A DNA stretch of 64,000 bases from NCBI RefSeq assembly GCF_022829585.1, contig NZ_JAKSYC010000033.1:1-64000 (forward strand). Reading direction: 5' to 3'. Of this stretch, positions 45,005-53,585 are shown in pieces. The first letter of the stretch is position 1. Each line of letters opens with the position of its first letter. Below the pieces are notes generated by a model. It was not told the origin of the DNA and searched no databases. It was given only the letters and a program-made list of their open reading frames with translations. The translations under genes and the position numbers were made by a program. This DNA is from Methylobacterium sp. J-026. GTDB taxonomy: Bacteria > Pseudomonadota > Alphaproteobacteria > Rhizobiales > Beijerinckiaceae.

Positions 45005-46459
45005 TTAATAGGTCAGCGTCGCCCACATGCCGACGACCGTGGCGTCTTTGATCCGCCGCCCGAGCGCGTCGCGCGGGTCGGGGATGTTGCCGCCCGGATG
45101 GAAGACGTGCTGCCGGTTCGGCTGCACCGTAACGCCCGGACCAAGGACCGCCTAGTAAGTCGCCTCGACCAGCGCCTCGAACCGCCGCCGGGGCATCGCG
45201 ATGCCCGTCTCCAGGATGGTGTCACGGTCGAAGCCCCGGGCCGACGGCGAGATGCGTGCGTACGACACCGCCACGCCCGCCGTGTCGTTCGACCGCCCAG
45301 GCAGAAGCCCACCGTAGCCGATGCCGGCGTCGAGGTAGAGGTCGATCAGGTTGCGGTCGCCCGGCGATGTCACCGCCCGCACGAACGCGCTGGCGCCTTG
45401 CCCGGCGTCGTCCGGCTCGCGGTACACGGTCTGGTCGATGATCCCGTAGAGGCCGTCGTTGCCCCGGAACCTGCGGGCGACCCCGCTGGTGGAGGGGTCG
45501 GCGAGCGAGCGACCGGTGTCGTCGACCCGCAGCGAATCGAACCGGCCGAAATGGTGCCAGCCCCCGAGCGTCACCGTCCCAGGCTCGTCCAGGACCTGGC
45601 CGGTACGGGCCCGTTCCTCGACGTTGTAGGCGTAGGCGACCTCGGCGATCAGGAACGCCGGGTCGGACAAGCGGAAGTTCGTGCCGGTGCGGTTCCGCCG
45701 CTGCGGGTCCGGGTCGTTCCACGCCCGCGCCGGTCCGGCCGGGTCGCCGTCGAACAGCCCGACCTGGAACGACAGGTTCGGCGTCGGGAGGTACTTGGCC
45801 CGTATCGCCGGGGCGCCGAACGGGTAGGCCGGGCCGCCGCTCGGCAGGTTGGTCCCGGCGATGGTCGGCCAGCCGAACGTCGAGTTGATGAACAGCGTCG
45901 CGGTCTGGCTGACGAGGAACTCGGTGTCGGCCGCCACCTGCCCGAGCTTGACCGCCAATTGGCCGTCGAGGAGCTGCTGCTCGACCCAGAGTTAATACAG
46001 GCGGGTGGACGGCAGCGCCTCCAGTTCGCTGACCACGGCGAGGTCGTTGACGGCTGCCCGGGACAGCCCGGCACCGTTGATCTGGTAGGCCTCGACCCGG
46101 AACGCGGCGCCGTGCCAGCCGGCGAGGCGGTCGAGGTCGGCGTCGAGCTGCATGTCGAGCCGCCCGAGTACCGTCGCGGTCCGGCGCGTGCCGCCGAGGA
46201 TGTCGGCGATGGCGTTGAAGCTGAGGACGATCCCGCGGTCGGACAGGAAGCGGCGCAGACCGGTCGGATCGGCCGCGTCACCGAGCACGGACTGGATCGA
46301 GGTCGTCGCCACCGCCGACGGCTTGCCGGACACCTCGGGCTGGGCGACCGAGGTGCGCGGGTCGCCGCCGGCGCCGGTATTCGCGGACTGGGCGACCGCG
46401 GCGATGGGTGCGAGGCTGACGATCAGCGCGACGGCGAGCGTATCGCGCGAGGCTCGCAC
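45005..46459 (-). pseudogene. OprB-type carbohydrate porin, two nonsense codons
   Basis: From GTG at 46459 a signal peptide (TLAVALIVSLAPIAAVAQS) leads into an OprB-type outer-membrane porin of about 484 codons. The frame is conserved to the C-terminal aromatic WATLTY, but TAA at 45992-45994 (TRLY-stop-LWVEQQLLDG) and TAG at 45152-45154 (VEATY-stop-AVLGPGV) interrupt it. Typical family segments are present (SFQVGLFDGDPAG, GWHHFGRFDS, LYGIIDQTVYRE). Both stops are one base from Glu or Gln codons. A functional porin is unlikely. Confidence 0.85.
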
Positions 46460-46696
46460 GTGCCCGGAGCGCCCATGGACGGACGGCCGCCACGCGCGTT
46501 CGGTGGAGATGTCTGGCAGGATGCCGACCCCTGGGAACCGACGAGCCGCTCGAATGTCCGGTGCGGCGCCCATGCGGCTCGTCGGTCGCTCTCGATTTGG
46601 ATACGGGGGGCACCATACGGGTGCGGCGCCACCACTCAAAGTTTTCATGCTCTCATCGGCCCGCCGTCACCGGGCCGTTCATCGATTGGATCACCC

Positions 46697-47755
46697 ATGA
46701 AGCCGTCGGATCCGCCGGTGGACGCCAGCGCCGCGCCCTCGACCACGACGGGCATCGCGGGGCCGACCCGGCCGGGCGAGCCGCTCTGGGCCATGGCGTT
46801 CGACGCGGACGGGCGGGGACGGTCCGTCCCGCCGGCGCAGGCGGCGAGCGACCTTGACGCGTTCGGCGGCGGGTTCCTGTGGTTGCACTACGACCTGGAT
46901 GCGGCGGATCTGGTCGGTCGGGCGAGCGAAGGCAGGTTCGGTCCCACCCGGCTCGCCACCGCCGTGTTCGCGCCCGACGAGCACCAGCGCATCACTGTCG
47001 AGGCCGACCACGTCGGGGGCGTCGTCGCCGACCTCGCCCGCCCGGGAGCCAAGCCCGTCCCTGCGGGCAGGCTCCACTTCGTCTTGGGACCACGCAGCCT
47101 CGTCAGCGGCCGCCGCGGACCGGCGGAAAGCCCGGACGCGACCCGCGCGGCGGTCGAGGGGGGCCACACCGTCGCCTCGCCGACCTTGCTCCTTGAGACC
47201 CTTGTCGGGCACGTCGTGTCGGCGATGGCCACCACCGGGCAGAGGCTCTCGGACGCACTCGACGGGATCGAGGACCACATCCTCGACGGACGGCCCCGCG
47301 ACGACCGGCGCCGGCTCGGGCCGGTCCGCCGCAACGCGGTGCGCCTGCATCGGCAGATCGCCGGCCTCGCCGCCGTGTTCCACCGGCTGGAGACGGACGG
47401 GGCGACGGACGACGTCCACGGGCCGGCGGTCGCGGCGGCGGCCCGGCTCGCGCAGCGCCTCGATGCGCTAGACCGCGATATGACCTTGCAGGCGGAGCGG
47501 GCTCGGCTGCTGCAAGAGGAGGTGTCCGAACGCATCGCCGAGGCGACGAACCGGCAGCTCTACGTCCTGTCGGTGCTGTCGGCGCTGTTCCTGCCGCCGA
47601 CCTTCGTCACCGGCTTGTTCGGGATGAACGTGAAGGGGCTGCCCTTGGGCGACGATCCGCGCAGTTTCCTCTCCGTGTGCGGCCTCAGCTTGGCATCGGC
47701 CGTCCTAGCCTTTGCCGTCATACGATTGCTCGGCATTCGTCCACCCAGGGGGTGA
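46697..47755 (+). CDS. CorA/ZntB-family divalent cation transporter
   Basis: A 352-residue inner-membrane protein of the CorA superfamily. A long cytoplasmic domain ends in an extended helix (LQAERARLLQEEVSERIAEA), followed by two membrane helices. The pore motif GMN is present (TGLFGMNVKGLP). ZntB-type members move Zn2+, CorA-type move Mg2+/Co2+; the sequence does not decide. ATG at 46697 is the sensible start; an open frame upstream to 44831 is antisense to the porin and is rejected. Confidence 0.88.
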   Translation: MKPSDPPVDASAAPSTTTGIAGPTRPGEPLWAMAFDADGRGRSVPPAQAASDLDAFGGGFLWLHYDLDAADLVGRASEGRFGPTRLATAVFAPDEHQRITVEADHVGGVVADLARPGAKPVPAGRLHFVLGPRSLVSGRRGPAESPDATRAAVEGGHTVASPTLLLETLVGHVVSAMATTGQRLSDALDGIEDHILDGRPRDDRRRLGPVRRNAVRLHRQIAGLAAVFHRLETDGATDDVHGPAVAAAARLAQRLDALDRDMTLQAERARLLQEEVSERIAEATNRQLYVLSVLSALFLPPTFVTGLFGMNVKGLPLGDDPRSFLSVCGLSLASAVLAFAVIRLLGIRPPRG

Positions 47756-47878
47756 GCATACCCTTCGCGATCGTTCTGACCGTGAGCGGATCGCTTCCGT
47801 TGGCCGTGTTCCGATGCCGCGCATCTCGTTGGGAACGAAGCGGCTGTCCGAAGGCTCGCCATTTGGAACTGTGACTTC

Positions 47879-48085
47879 TCAAGCGTCGTCCGGACGACAG
47901 ATTCCGGCGTCCGGACGACGGTCGCCGCGCTCGCCATCGCGTGCGAGCAGCACGACGACGAGTTCGGCCAGGCGCGACGGGAGGTCCGCGTTCGCGGGAG
48001 GTACCATTCGCCTCGACAGTACCCGAGCGACTTCGGTAAGGGCCGGTCGGGCTTCGCCACCTTGGTAATGATTGCAATGGATCAT
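47879..48085 (-). CDS. small hypothetical protein
   Basis: A 68-residue frame starting MIHCNHYQGGEARP, with a helical region SRLAELVVVLLARDGERG. A weak GAAGG site lies upstream of the ATG at 48085. Two inner methionine/valine starts are also possible. Composition is protein-like and a similar helical motif is common in small Rhizobiales proteins, but I cannot name the family. Confidence 0.35.
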   Translation of the reverse strand: MIHCNHYQGGEARPALTEVARVLSRRMVPPANADLPSRLAELVVVLLARDGERGDRRPDAGICRPDDA

Positions 48086-48466
48086 GGCTGCGGCCTTCGC
48101 GAACACGGATCATCCGACGGGCGCGGCCGACGAAATGTTCGATGTGGTGAATACGAGAAGAAGAGCGCCAAGCGTCATTGGTTGCATTCCTTCCTGGGCG
48201 CCATTTCGGATGAGTTTCACACCCGATATGAAAGCGAGGTCACCCGGACTGGGCAGGCTCCGGTCGTGGCATCTCTCCGGTTCTTCAAGGTCGATCTCGA
48301 GGTCGACCTGCATAACGGCGAGACGCTTCCGTTCGTTGGATCGCCCGCGGAACCTGTGCATGACCGGCGGAACGCGTCTGTTTGGGTCGCAACACGGAGG
48401 GTGAGGTCGCGTTGATCCCACAGTCGACGGCGCTCCTTCGGGAGGCGTGTCAGGGAGCGAACACCG
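48086..48466. other. intergenic stretch, nothing recognised
   Basis: About 380 bases between two small genes. Frames on both strands lack ribosome sites and conserved motifs. It probably includes the promoters of the divergent small genes. Confidence 0.45.
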
Positions 48467-48625
48467 ATGGCTACCAAGACCGAACGCACTCACCCCGACA
48501 TCCACGACCGGTCCAGCCGCGAGTCCTACGCCAAGTTGTTCGGGGTTAGTGAGGAGCAACTCCGCAAGGCCGTGCGCCTCGTAGGCAGCCGCGTCAGCAC
48601 ACTGCGCGGCCACCTCCGGCGCTGA
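48467..48625 (+). CDS. DUF3606 small protein
   Basis: A 52-residue protein starting MATKTERTHPDIHD, with GGGAGCG about 9 bases upstream of the ATG. The pattern YAKLFGVSEEQLRKAVRLVG with a following helix (STLRGHLRR) is the DUF3606 signature, a small helical domain found in Proteobacteria, often in stress-related settings. Function is unknown. It is too short to be noticed by simple length cut-offs. Confidence 0.75.
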   Translation: MATKTERTHPDIHDRSSRESYAKLFGVSEEQLRKAVRLVGSRVSTLRGHLRR

Positions 48626-48637
48626 GGCCGGGACCGC

Positions 48638-48964
48638 TCACAGCTTGCGGGTGGGGGCGACGAACGGATTGGTCTCGGTGGCCGAGCCGTTCCTGCAGTA
48701 GCACACCTCCAGACGGTCCAGGCCGGCCGTGCTCTTGGCCAGCGCAACCTTGATGATCGTGCCCTCGCCCTTCACGTCGAGCGCGTCAGTCAGTCTAAGC
48801 GCCTCTACGAACCGCACGTCCTTTAACTGCAGCACCGACGAGCCGGCTTCCAACTCCACCAGATAGTTCTAGCCACGCCCAAGCTTCCACTTCGGCCAAC
48901 TCATCGTCAGGTTGAGCCCGGTTGCGTTGTGGGTGAACCGCACGTCGATCCACTCGTCAGTAAT
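48638..48964 (-). pseudogene. broken hypothetical gene with in-frame TAG
   Basis: A minus-strand frame of 108 codons runs from just after a TGA at 48965-48967 to the stop at 48638 (ITDEWIDVRFTHNATG, MSWPKWKLGRG, then TAG at 48869-48871, then NYLVELEAGSSVLQLKDVRF, KVALAKSTAGLDRLEVCYC). The two halves read as one protein of beta-rich type. The downstream half can start at an ATG-like GTG/ATG near 48859. I do not recognise the family. Confidence 0.4.
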
Positions 48965-49501
48965 TCATCTTGGCGTGCAACACCTAAATTTCTGCCTCAT
49001 AGAGACCACCTCGACCATCCTCGTACAAGTGTTCAGCGACAGATTGCTCGTGGCCCGGCTGTATGATGGTGTTCTCGCAGTCGCGGGGCGCTCGTCGACC
49101 CAACGCAATTGCAATGTGGTGTCCGTCGACATCGACGGGATGTGCTTTCTTCAATGACTAGTTGCGGGCCGGCCCTCAATAACCCATTACTTCGCCGACC
49201 CTCGGTTCAAAAAGATTAATTCTGACCATTTGCAAATGCGCAGCATGCCATTGTGTCTATGAATGTCTGCTATGCGGGCGTTGCCGAGCTTGCCTAAATG
49301 ACCGAGATGGGCGCAGAGCGGAACGGCTGGTTGTCGGTTATCTGCCGAGGCGATCGCTGCGTTCTCCGCAGCGATGGACTGGTTCGTGAACACCCTCCGC
49401 GCCGGATCTGGCCCTGCTGCGGACTGACCATACGCCCGGCCCTGCTCGCGACGACCACGCCCGGAACTGTCCTTCCGGTCCGCTGAGCAATCTTGGTGCG
49501 A
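48965..49501. other. gene-poor gap with lower GC and a dispersed repeat
   Basis: About 540 bases. Base composition is clearly less GC-rich from 48960 to 49300 (many AT runs such as AAAGATTAATTC) than the surroundings, hinting at foreign origin. It ends with a dispersed repeat copy at 49302-49332. A plus-strand frame at 48912-49157 lacks protein character. Confidence 0.5.
49302..49332 (+). repeat. dispersed repeat copy
   Basis: CCGAGATGGGCGCAGAGCGG followed by AACGGCTGGTT matches 24508-24538 at about 26 of 31 positions. It sits 170 bases outside the terminase gene, near the edge of the phage-type block. Confidence 0.5.
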
Positions 49502-51028
49502 TCAGCCCAGCTGCGGTGCCCCATCGAACATCCTGGATCTGGACCGGCCACGATGCCGATCGGGCGCTTCTTCGTCCTCCGCCACGGCGCGGCGTTCGAT
49601 CGTTCTCCGGGTCGGGTTACGGCGCTGCATCGGCTGGAGGCTCGCGGTCTTCGTGACCAGGTAATCGAGGGCCTGGGAAGTCGCGTCGACCTGATCGTCG
49701 CTCCGGCCGAATGGAAAGCTGAGCAACTCGCTGACGAAGTCGTGGGTCCAAGGCTCCGATGCCGGTATCCACACCTGCCCAGCCTCGAACCGCGCGCTCT
49801 GCGCAAGAAGCCGGGCGCGCTTGTCGTAGCGGGGCCGCCGCAGGAGAACCCGTATGCCACTCGTGCGCCGGATGTCCTGCTGCAGGCTGCGGCCCAATTC
49901 GGTGTCCTCGATCAGAGTCTCATCAGGACGCCAGTCGTGGATGGTCTCGAGGATCTTACCGCGCAGCTCCGGGGTTTCCCACCGGCCTCGGACCAGCTCC
50001 AACAGATAGTAATTCTCCCCATCCCAGCCCCAGAGCATGCCGACCGAGTAGCTGCTGGTCGCGTCCAGCGTCGAGGCCGTGTCCCAGCTCGCAACGAAAT
50101 ACTTGAGCGCCGGATCATTGAGGTCGCGATCGGCATAGCGCAGCCATTCGCGGCGGATGACGTTGCCGTCCGGGGGCACGGGGTCCTGGAGGTACATCGC
50201 CGCGAAGGTCATCGAGCCGACAGCGCGCCGCATCTCCTCTAGCGTTTCACGTGGCTCACGCTCGGGATCCAGCACCTCGCCGGCCCGCCGATGATAGATG
50301 TCGTGCTCGTGCGGCCCGATCCGATAGCATGCCGCGCCCGATGCGATAGCCGGCAACACCAGCCGGTCCCAGTCACCGCTCCGCTGCACCTGACCGATGA
50401 GGTCATCTTCGTGCAGCCGCTGCGAGATCAAGACGATCGCACCCTTGAGTTTGTCGTTGAGGCGGGTGCGATGCGCAGTGTTCCAAAGCCCCATCTCTCT
50501 GCGCCGGACGGCTTCCGAGAAGGTCGCTTCCGGGCTCATCGCGTCGTCTCCGATGATGAGATCCGCGCCGCGCCCTAGGACCGGCCCCGAAATCGACACC
50601 CCGAAGCGGTAGCCACGTTCAGTCGTGATCGTCTCGAGCTTACGGTCCCCGCCCCGCTTGATCCGGAACGCCGGGAAAGCCTCTTGGAACCAGGCACTGG
50701 CGACGATCGCTCGGAACGCCGCCGCGTGTGTCTGGGCGAGGTCGGCAGAATACGAGGTGCAGATGATGCGCAGCCGCGGATCGCGGCCGAGCCGCCACGC
50801 GGTGAACGCGACTGTGACGATGAGCGACTTGCCCGAGCGTGGTGGCACGTTGATGATAAGCCGCTGGCGGTCGCCGCTCTCAACCCCGCGCAGGGCGTGA
50901 GCGATGGCATGGAGGTGCCAGTTGTCGACGAACGGGGTGCCCGGCTCGAGCGTGGCAAAGCAGCGCTCGTAGAACACCATGAAGTCGGTGCGCAGGGCAT
51001 GGCGATAGAGGCGCTGAACCTGGGTCAT
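49502..51028 (-). CDS. terL: phage terminase large subunit
   Basis: ATP-driven DNA-packaging motor, 508 residues. Walker A is PPRSGKS at residues 62-68, with the Walker B region in DLIIGDDAMSPEA. The C-terminal nuclease domain shows ASWDTAST, TLIEDTELG and DDQVDATSQALDYL. It is followed by an Arg-rich tail (RRNPTRRTIERR). The ATG at 51028 overlaps the DUF5681 stop by 4 bases. No portal, capsid or tail gene follows in the window, so this is a fragment of a prophage or gene-transfer-like element. Confidence 0.93.
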   Translation of the reverse strand: MTQVQRLYRHALRTDFMVFYERCFATLEPGTPFVDNWHLHAIAHALRGVESGDRQRLIINVPPRSGKSLIVTVAFTAWRLGRDPRLRIICTSYSADLAQTHAAAFRAIVASAWFQEAFPAFRIKRGGDRKLETITTERGYRFGVSISGPVLGRGADLIIGDDAMSPEATFSEAVRRREMGLWNTAHRTRLNDKLKGAIVLISQRLHEDDLIGQVQRSGDWDRLVLPAIASGAACYRIGPHEHDIYHRRAGEVLDPEREPRETLEEMRRAVGSMTFAAMYLQDPVPPDGNVIRREWLRYADRDLNDPALKYFVASWDTASTLDATSSYSVGMLWGWDGENYYLLELVRGRWETPELRGKILETIHDWRPDETLIEDTELGRSLQQDIRRTSGIRVLLRRPRYDKRARLLAQSARFEAGQVWIPASEPWTHDFVSELLSFPFGRSDDQVDATSQALDYLVTKTASLQPMQRRNPTRRTIERRAVAEDEEAPDRHRGRSRSRMFDGAPQLG

Positions 51029-51498
51029 GCAGCACCCTCGTCCGAGAGATCGGCATCAGCATCGTCGTCTGGTGCCGACCCGGATCCCACCGCTTCGTCT
51101 GGGGACCGTTGCCTGTGCGCGTGCCGCGCGATCAGGCGGTCGAACGCCGCCTGATCCTCGGGACTTAGCGTATCATCCGTCGCCGTGTCCGGCCGGCTCG
51201 CCCGCCGCTCCCGCCGGCGCCTGTCCAGTTCTTTGGCCGCAGAAACGTTGCCCGCCAAGACCTGCTTGTACAGCGCGAGGTCGACAGTCTCGTCGCGGGT
51301 CAGCCGCTGCCGCTTGCCGGCGACCTGCACGACGACAATCTCGTCGAGGAAGTCGCTCTTCGGCTTGGGCTTGCCCTTGCAGCCCCATGGATTGCCGACT
51401 TGGTTCGGTTTGAAGCGATGCTGCGGCGGAGGACAACCGTAGCCGACACGCGTGGCCTCAACGGGCGGCGGCTCGCCGCGCTTGCGATCCCTGGGCAC
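51025..51498 (-). CDS. DUF5681 protein
   Basis: A 157-residue protein with the DUF5681 opening (VGYGCPPPQHRFKPNQVGNP) that often precedes phage terminase genes, possibly as a small-terminase-like DNA-binding partner. The middle is helical and basic (KELDRRRRERRASR); the C-terminus is acidic (DDDADADLSDEG). It is coupled to the terminase by an ATGA overlap and starts 9 bases after the ParB-methyltransferase gene. Confidence 0.8.
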   Translation of the reverse strand: MPRDRKRGEPPPVEATRVGYGCPPPQHRFKPNQVGNPWGCKGKPKPKSDFLDEIVVVQVAGKRQRLTRDETVDLALYKQVLAGNVSAAKELDRRRRERRASRPDTATDDTLSPEDQAAFDRLIARHAHRQRSPDEAVGSGSAPDDDADADLSDEGAA

Positions 51499-51507
51499 GG
51501 GAAAGCC

Positions 51508-52917
51508 TCACGTGCGCCGCGAGCGCGGCGGAAGCACGATGCCCCGCTGCTCCGCCATCTCGGCAAACGTCAGACCAGTCTCAGCATGACGCGCCGGCGC
51601 GCGCGTGCAGCGTTCCATCCTGCGCACAGCGAGATCGACGTAGAACGGATCGATGTCGAGACCGTAGCCGCGCCGCTTCGCGCGATGCGCTGCGACCAGG
51701 GTGGTGCCGCTACCGGCAAAGACGTCGAGCACGATGTCGCCGCGACGGGATACGTCCAAGATCGCGTCCTGGATCATCGCCACGTTCTTCGGCGTCACAT
51801 GCTCCCGGCTATCAGGGTTGCCTGCCCGGGCGAAGCCGTTTGCGCCGGGATAGCTCCACACATTCGAGCGATTGCGGCCATTTCGGCCGAGCTCGATGTT
51901 GTTGATGTGCGGTGCCGTGCCCTTCTTCCAGATGAAACATAACTCGTGGCCGGAGCGCCAGAGCGAGCCCATGCCGGGATTGGTCTTGGCCCAGACCGCG
52001 AGATTGAGAAACTGCTGGTAGACGGCATGACCGGCCGCCAGCATCTCCTGCATGTGCCGCCAGTCCATAAACTGGAGCGAGAGCGAGCCGTCTTCGGCAT
52101 GCTCCCAGAGCCGCTCGAACACGGCGTGTAGGAACGCCGTGAACTCCGCGACACTCATCTCGCCGGAGGCCATGGCGAACTCGCGGGCACCGACGCGACC
52201 GGTAACATGTCCGGCGACCGGGACGTTGTAGGGCGGATCGCACAAGACAAGGTTCGCGAGCATGCCGGCCATGAGCGCGGGAAGGCTCACTTCGCTCAGG
52301 GCGTCAAGACAGCCGAGCCGGTGACCGCCTTCAAAGGTCCAGATATCGCCGAGTTGAGAGACCGCCTGCTTAAGCGGTGTCGGCACAGCGTCGTCGGGCT
52401 CGTCCCCGGCGGCGTTGAAGATTACATCGAGCTCGGCCGAGCTGAACGCAGTGAAGCTGACGAGGTCGATGTCGAAGTCGGCGAGGAAGGCGAGCTCGTC
52501 CTTCAACGCGCTCGGATCCCAGCTCGACAGCTCCGGCAGCTTGTTGAGGGCAATGCGCAGGGCGCGAGCTTGCGCGTCCGAAAGGTCGGCCAACGCGATG
52601 GTCGGAACCGTTGCGAGACCGAGCTCCAGGGCTGCGGCGAGGATCTGATGACCCGCAATGACGCGGCGATCGGCGTCGATGAGGATTGGCTCGACGATGC
52701 CCCAGCGTTTCACACTTTGAAGCAGGTGCTCGCGGTGGCGAGGCTGGTACTTGCGCAGTCGCGCCCGTGCGACGACGAGCTCACCCGGAAGCAGATTGAC
52801 GATGGCGAGGGATCGCTGAGCCGAGCTCTGATGAGCCGGTGATCGCCTGCGAATCCGGGTCGGCGGCGGTTCGACCGATGGGATGAGGTGCGGTTCGGTA
52901 GGAGTAGCTGGAGACAT
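51508..52917 (-). CDS. ParB-domain / DNA methyltransferase fusion
   Basis: A 469-residue protein. The N-terminal 170 residues form a ParB/Srx-like domain (RKYQPRHREHLLQSVKRWG, DADRRVIAGHQILAAALELG). The C-terminal part is a beta-class N-6 adenine or N-4 cytosine DNA methyltransferase: motif IV DPPY at 227-230, FAGSGTT at about 405 and GYGLDIDPFYVDLA. This architecture is common in phages, where it modifies phage DNA against host restriction. It is first in the three-gene block with DUF5681 and terL. Confidence 0.92.
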   Translation of the reverse strand: MSPATPTEPHLIPSVEPPPTRIRRRSPAHQSSAQRSLAIVNLLPGELVVARARLRKYQPRHREHLLQSVKRWGIVEPILIDADRRVIAGHQILAAALELGLATVPTIALADLSDAQARALRIALNKLPELSSWDPSALKDELAFLADFDIDLVSFTAFSSAELDVIFNAAGDEPDDAVPTPLKQAVSQLGDIWTFEGGHRLGCLDALSEVSLPALMAGMLANLVLCDPPYNVPVAGHVTGRVGAREFAMASGEMSVAEFTAFLHAVFERLWEHAEDGSLSLQFMDWRHMQEMLAAGHAVYQQFLNLAVWAKTNPGMGSLWRSGHELCFIWKKGTAPHINNIELGRNGRNRSNVWSYPGANGFARAGNPDSREHVTPKNVAMIQDAILDVSRRGDIVLDVFAGSGTTLVAAHRAKRRGYGLDIDPFYVDLAVRRMERCTRAPARHAETGLTFAEMAEQRGIVLPPRSRRT

Positions 52918-53585
52918 GACGCCGGTCCAATCGAGTCAGCATGGGCCAACAGTCACCTTCCCCCCACGCACGATCTTGGTGCGGCGAGGCGTAGGGAACC
53001 GAAGGCAGCCAATGCTCGAACCCGATGCGGATGATCCGCGGCGCGTCGTGCTTCTGCGTACGACAGAAATCGCCGGATCGCTCGCCGCGGTCAATCAAAA
53101 AATGATGCGATTGGAATTGGTACGCGGTTGAAATCGCATCTCTGTCGCTGGAATGCCGTTTCCAATCCCATTTCGCGCTGCATCGAATTCGCATTTCGCA
53201 CGCGCTCAGTAGAGACCGGTTCGACCCCGACTTCGTGCACCACCAGGCAGTTTTTGGAAACTGCGTGCCTGGTGGTCGAGACGAAAAACGCCGCTGTGTT
53301 CGCGGCTTAGCCGCGTCTCCGCGACGATTTATCAGTCTCCACCCCGTCGGACCACGGATAGGCGCCTGAACGAGGCCGCCGTCTCCGCTGCTACCAAACC
53401 CGTTTCCGCGCACTCGATTCGATGACCGATGCATAGGTCGTTCGCTGCGGGCGCACGGCGATGCGAACGCGAGCGGGTGCCGACGACGCAAGGATGGTAG
53501 CGCTGAAGTTCGGCTCCGACGGCAGGGGATCGGATCGCCCGGTGATGGACCCGGCACGCGTTGATGCGGTGGCGCGGCGATGCGC
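52918..53585. other. intergenic region between phage block and recombinase
   Basis: About 670 bases without a convincing gene. It contains a compound palindrome at 53239-53276 and a smaller hairpin (CGCGGC-TTA-GCCGCG at 53301-53315). The methyltransferase promoter should be near 52920-53100. The region 53217-53242 (GGTTCGACCCC) has a faint tRNA T-arm look but does not fold into a tRNA. Confidence 0.5.
53239..53276. repeat. compound palindrome near the serine recombinase
   Basis: An outer perfect 11-bp inverted repeat (ACCACCAGGCA at 53239-53249 and TGCCTGGTGGT at 53266-53276) encloses an inner perfect 7-bp hairpin (GCAGTTT-TTGG-AAACTGC) that shares the GCA. This two-way foldable structure lies 310 bases downstream of the recombinase stop and could be a terminator, an operator or a recombination site. 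Only the symmetry is seen. Confidence 0.5.

Noticed and set aside
44831-47755. Open frame of 974 codons on the plus strand
   Set aside because: Only the last 352 codons (from 46697) are a real CorA/ZntB protein. The rest is the antisense of the porin and has shadow composition.
1443-48964. Stop-codon reassignment as explanation for in-frame stops
   Set aside because: TAA, TAG and TGA all appear as interruptions and all serve as normal ends of intact genes here, and several lesions are frameshifts.
48912-49157. 81-codon plus-strand frame
   Set aside because: Low-complexity translation without a ribosome site, within a low-GC gap that shows no protein signature.
53205-53245. Possible tRNA 3' end (GGTTCGACCCC ... 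ACCA)
   Set aside because: The T stem does not pair and no anticodon or D arm can be folded upstream, so it is not a tRNA. A vestigial attachment site cannot be excluded.
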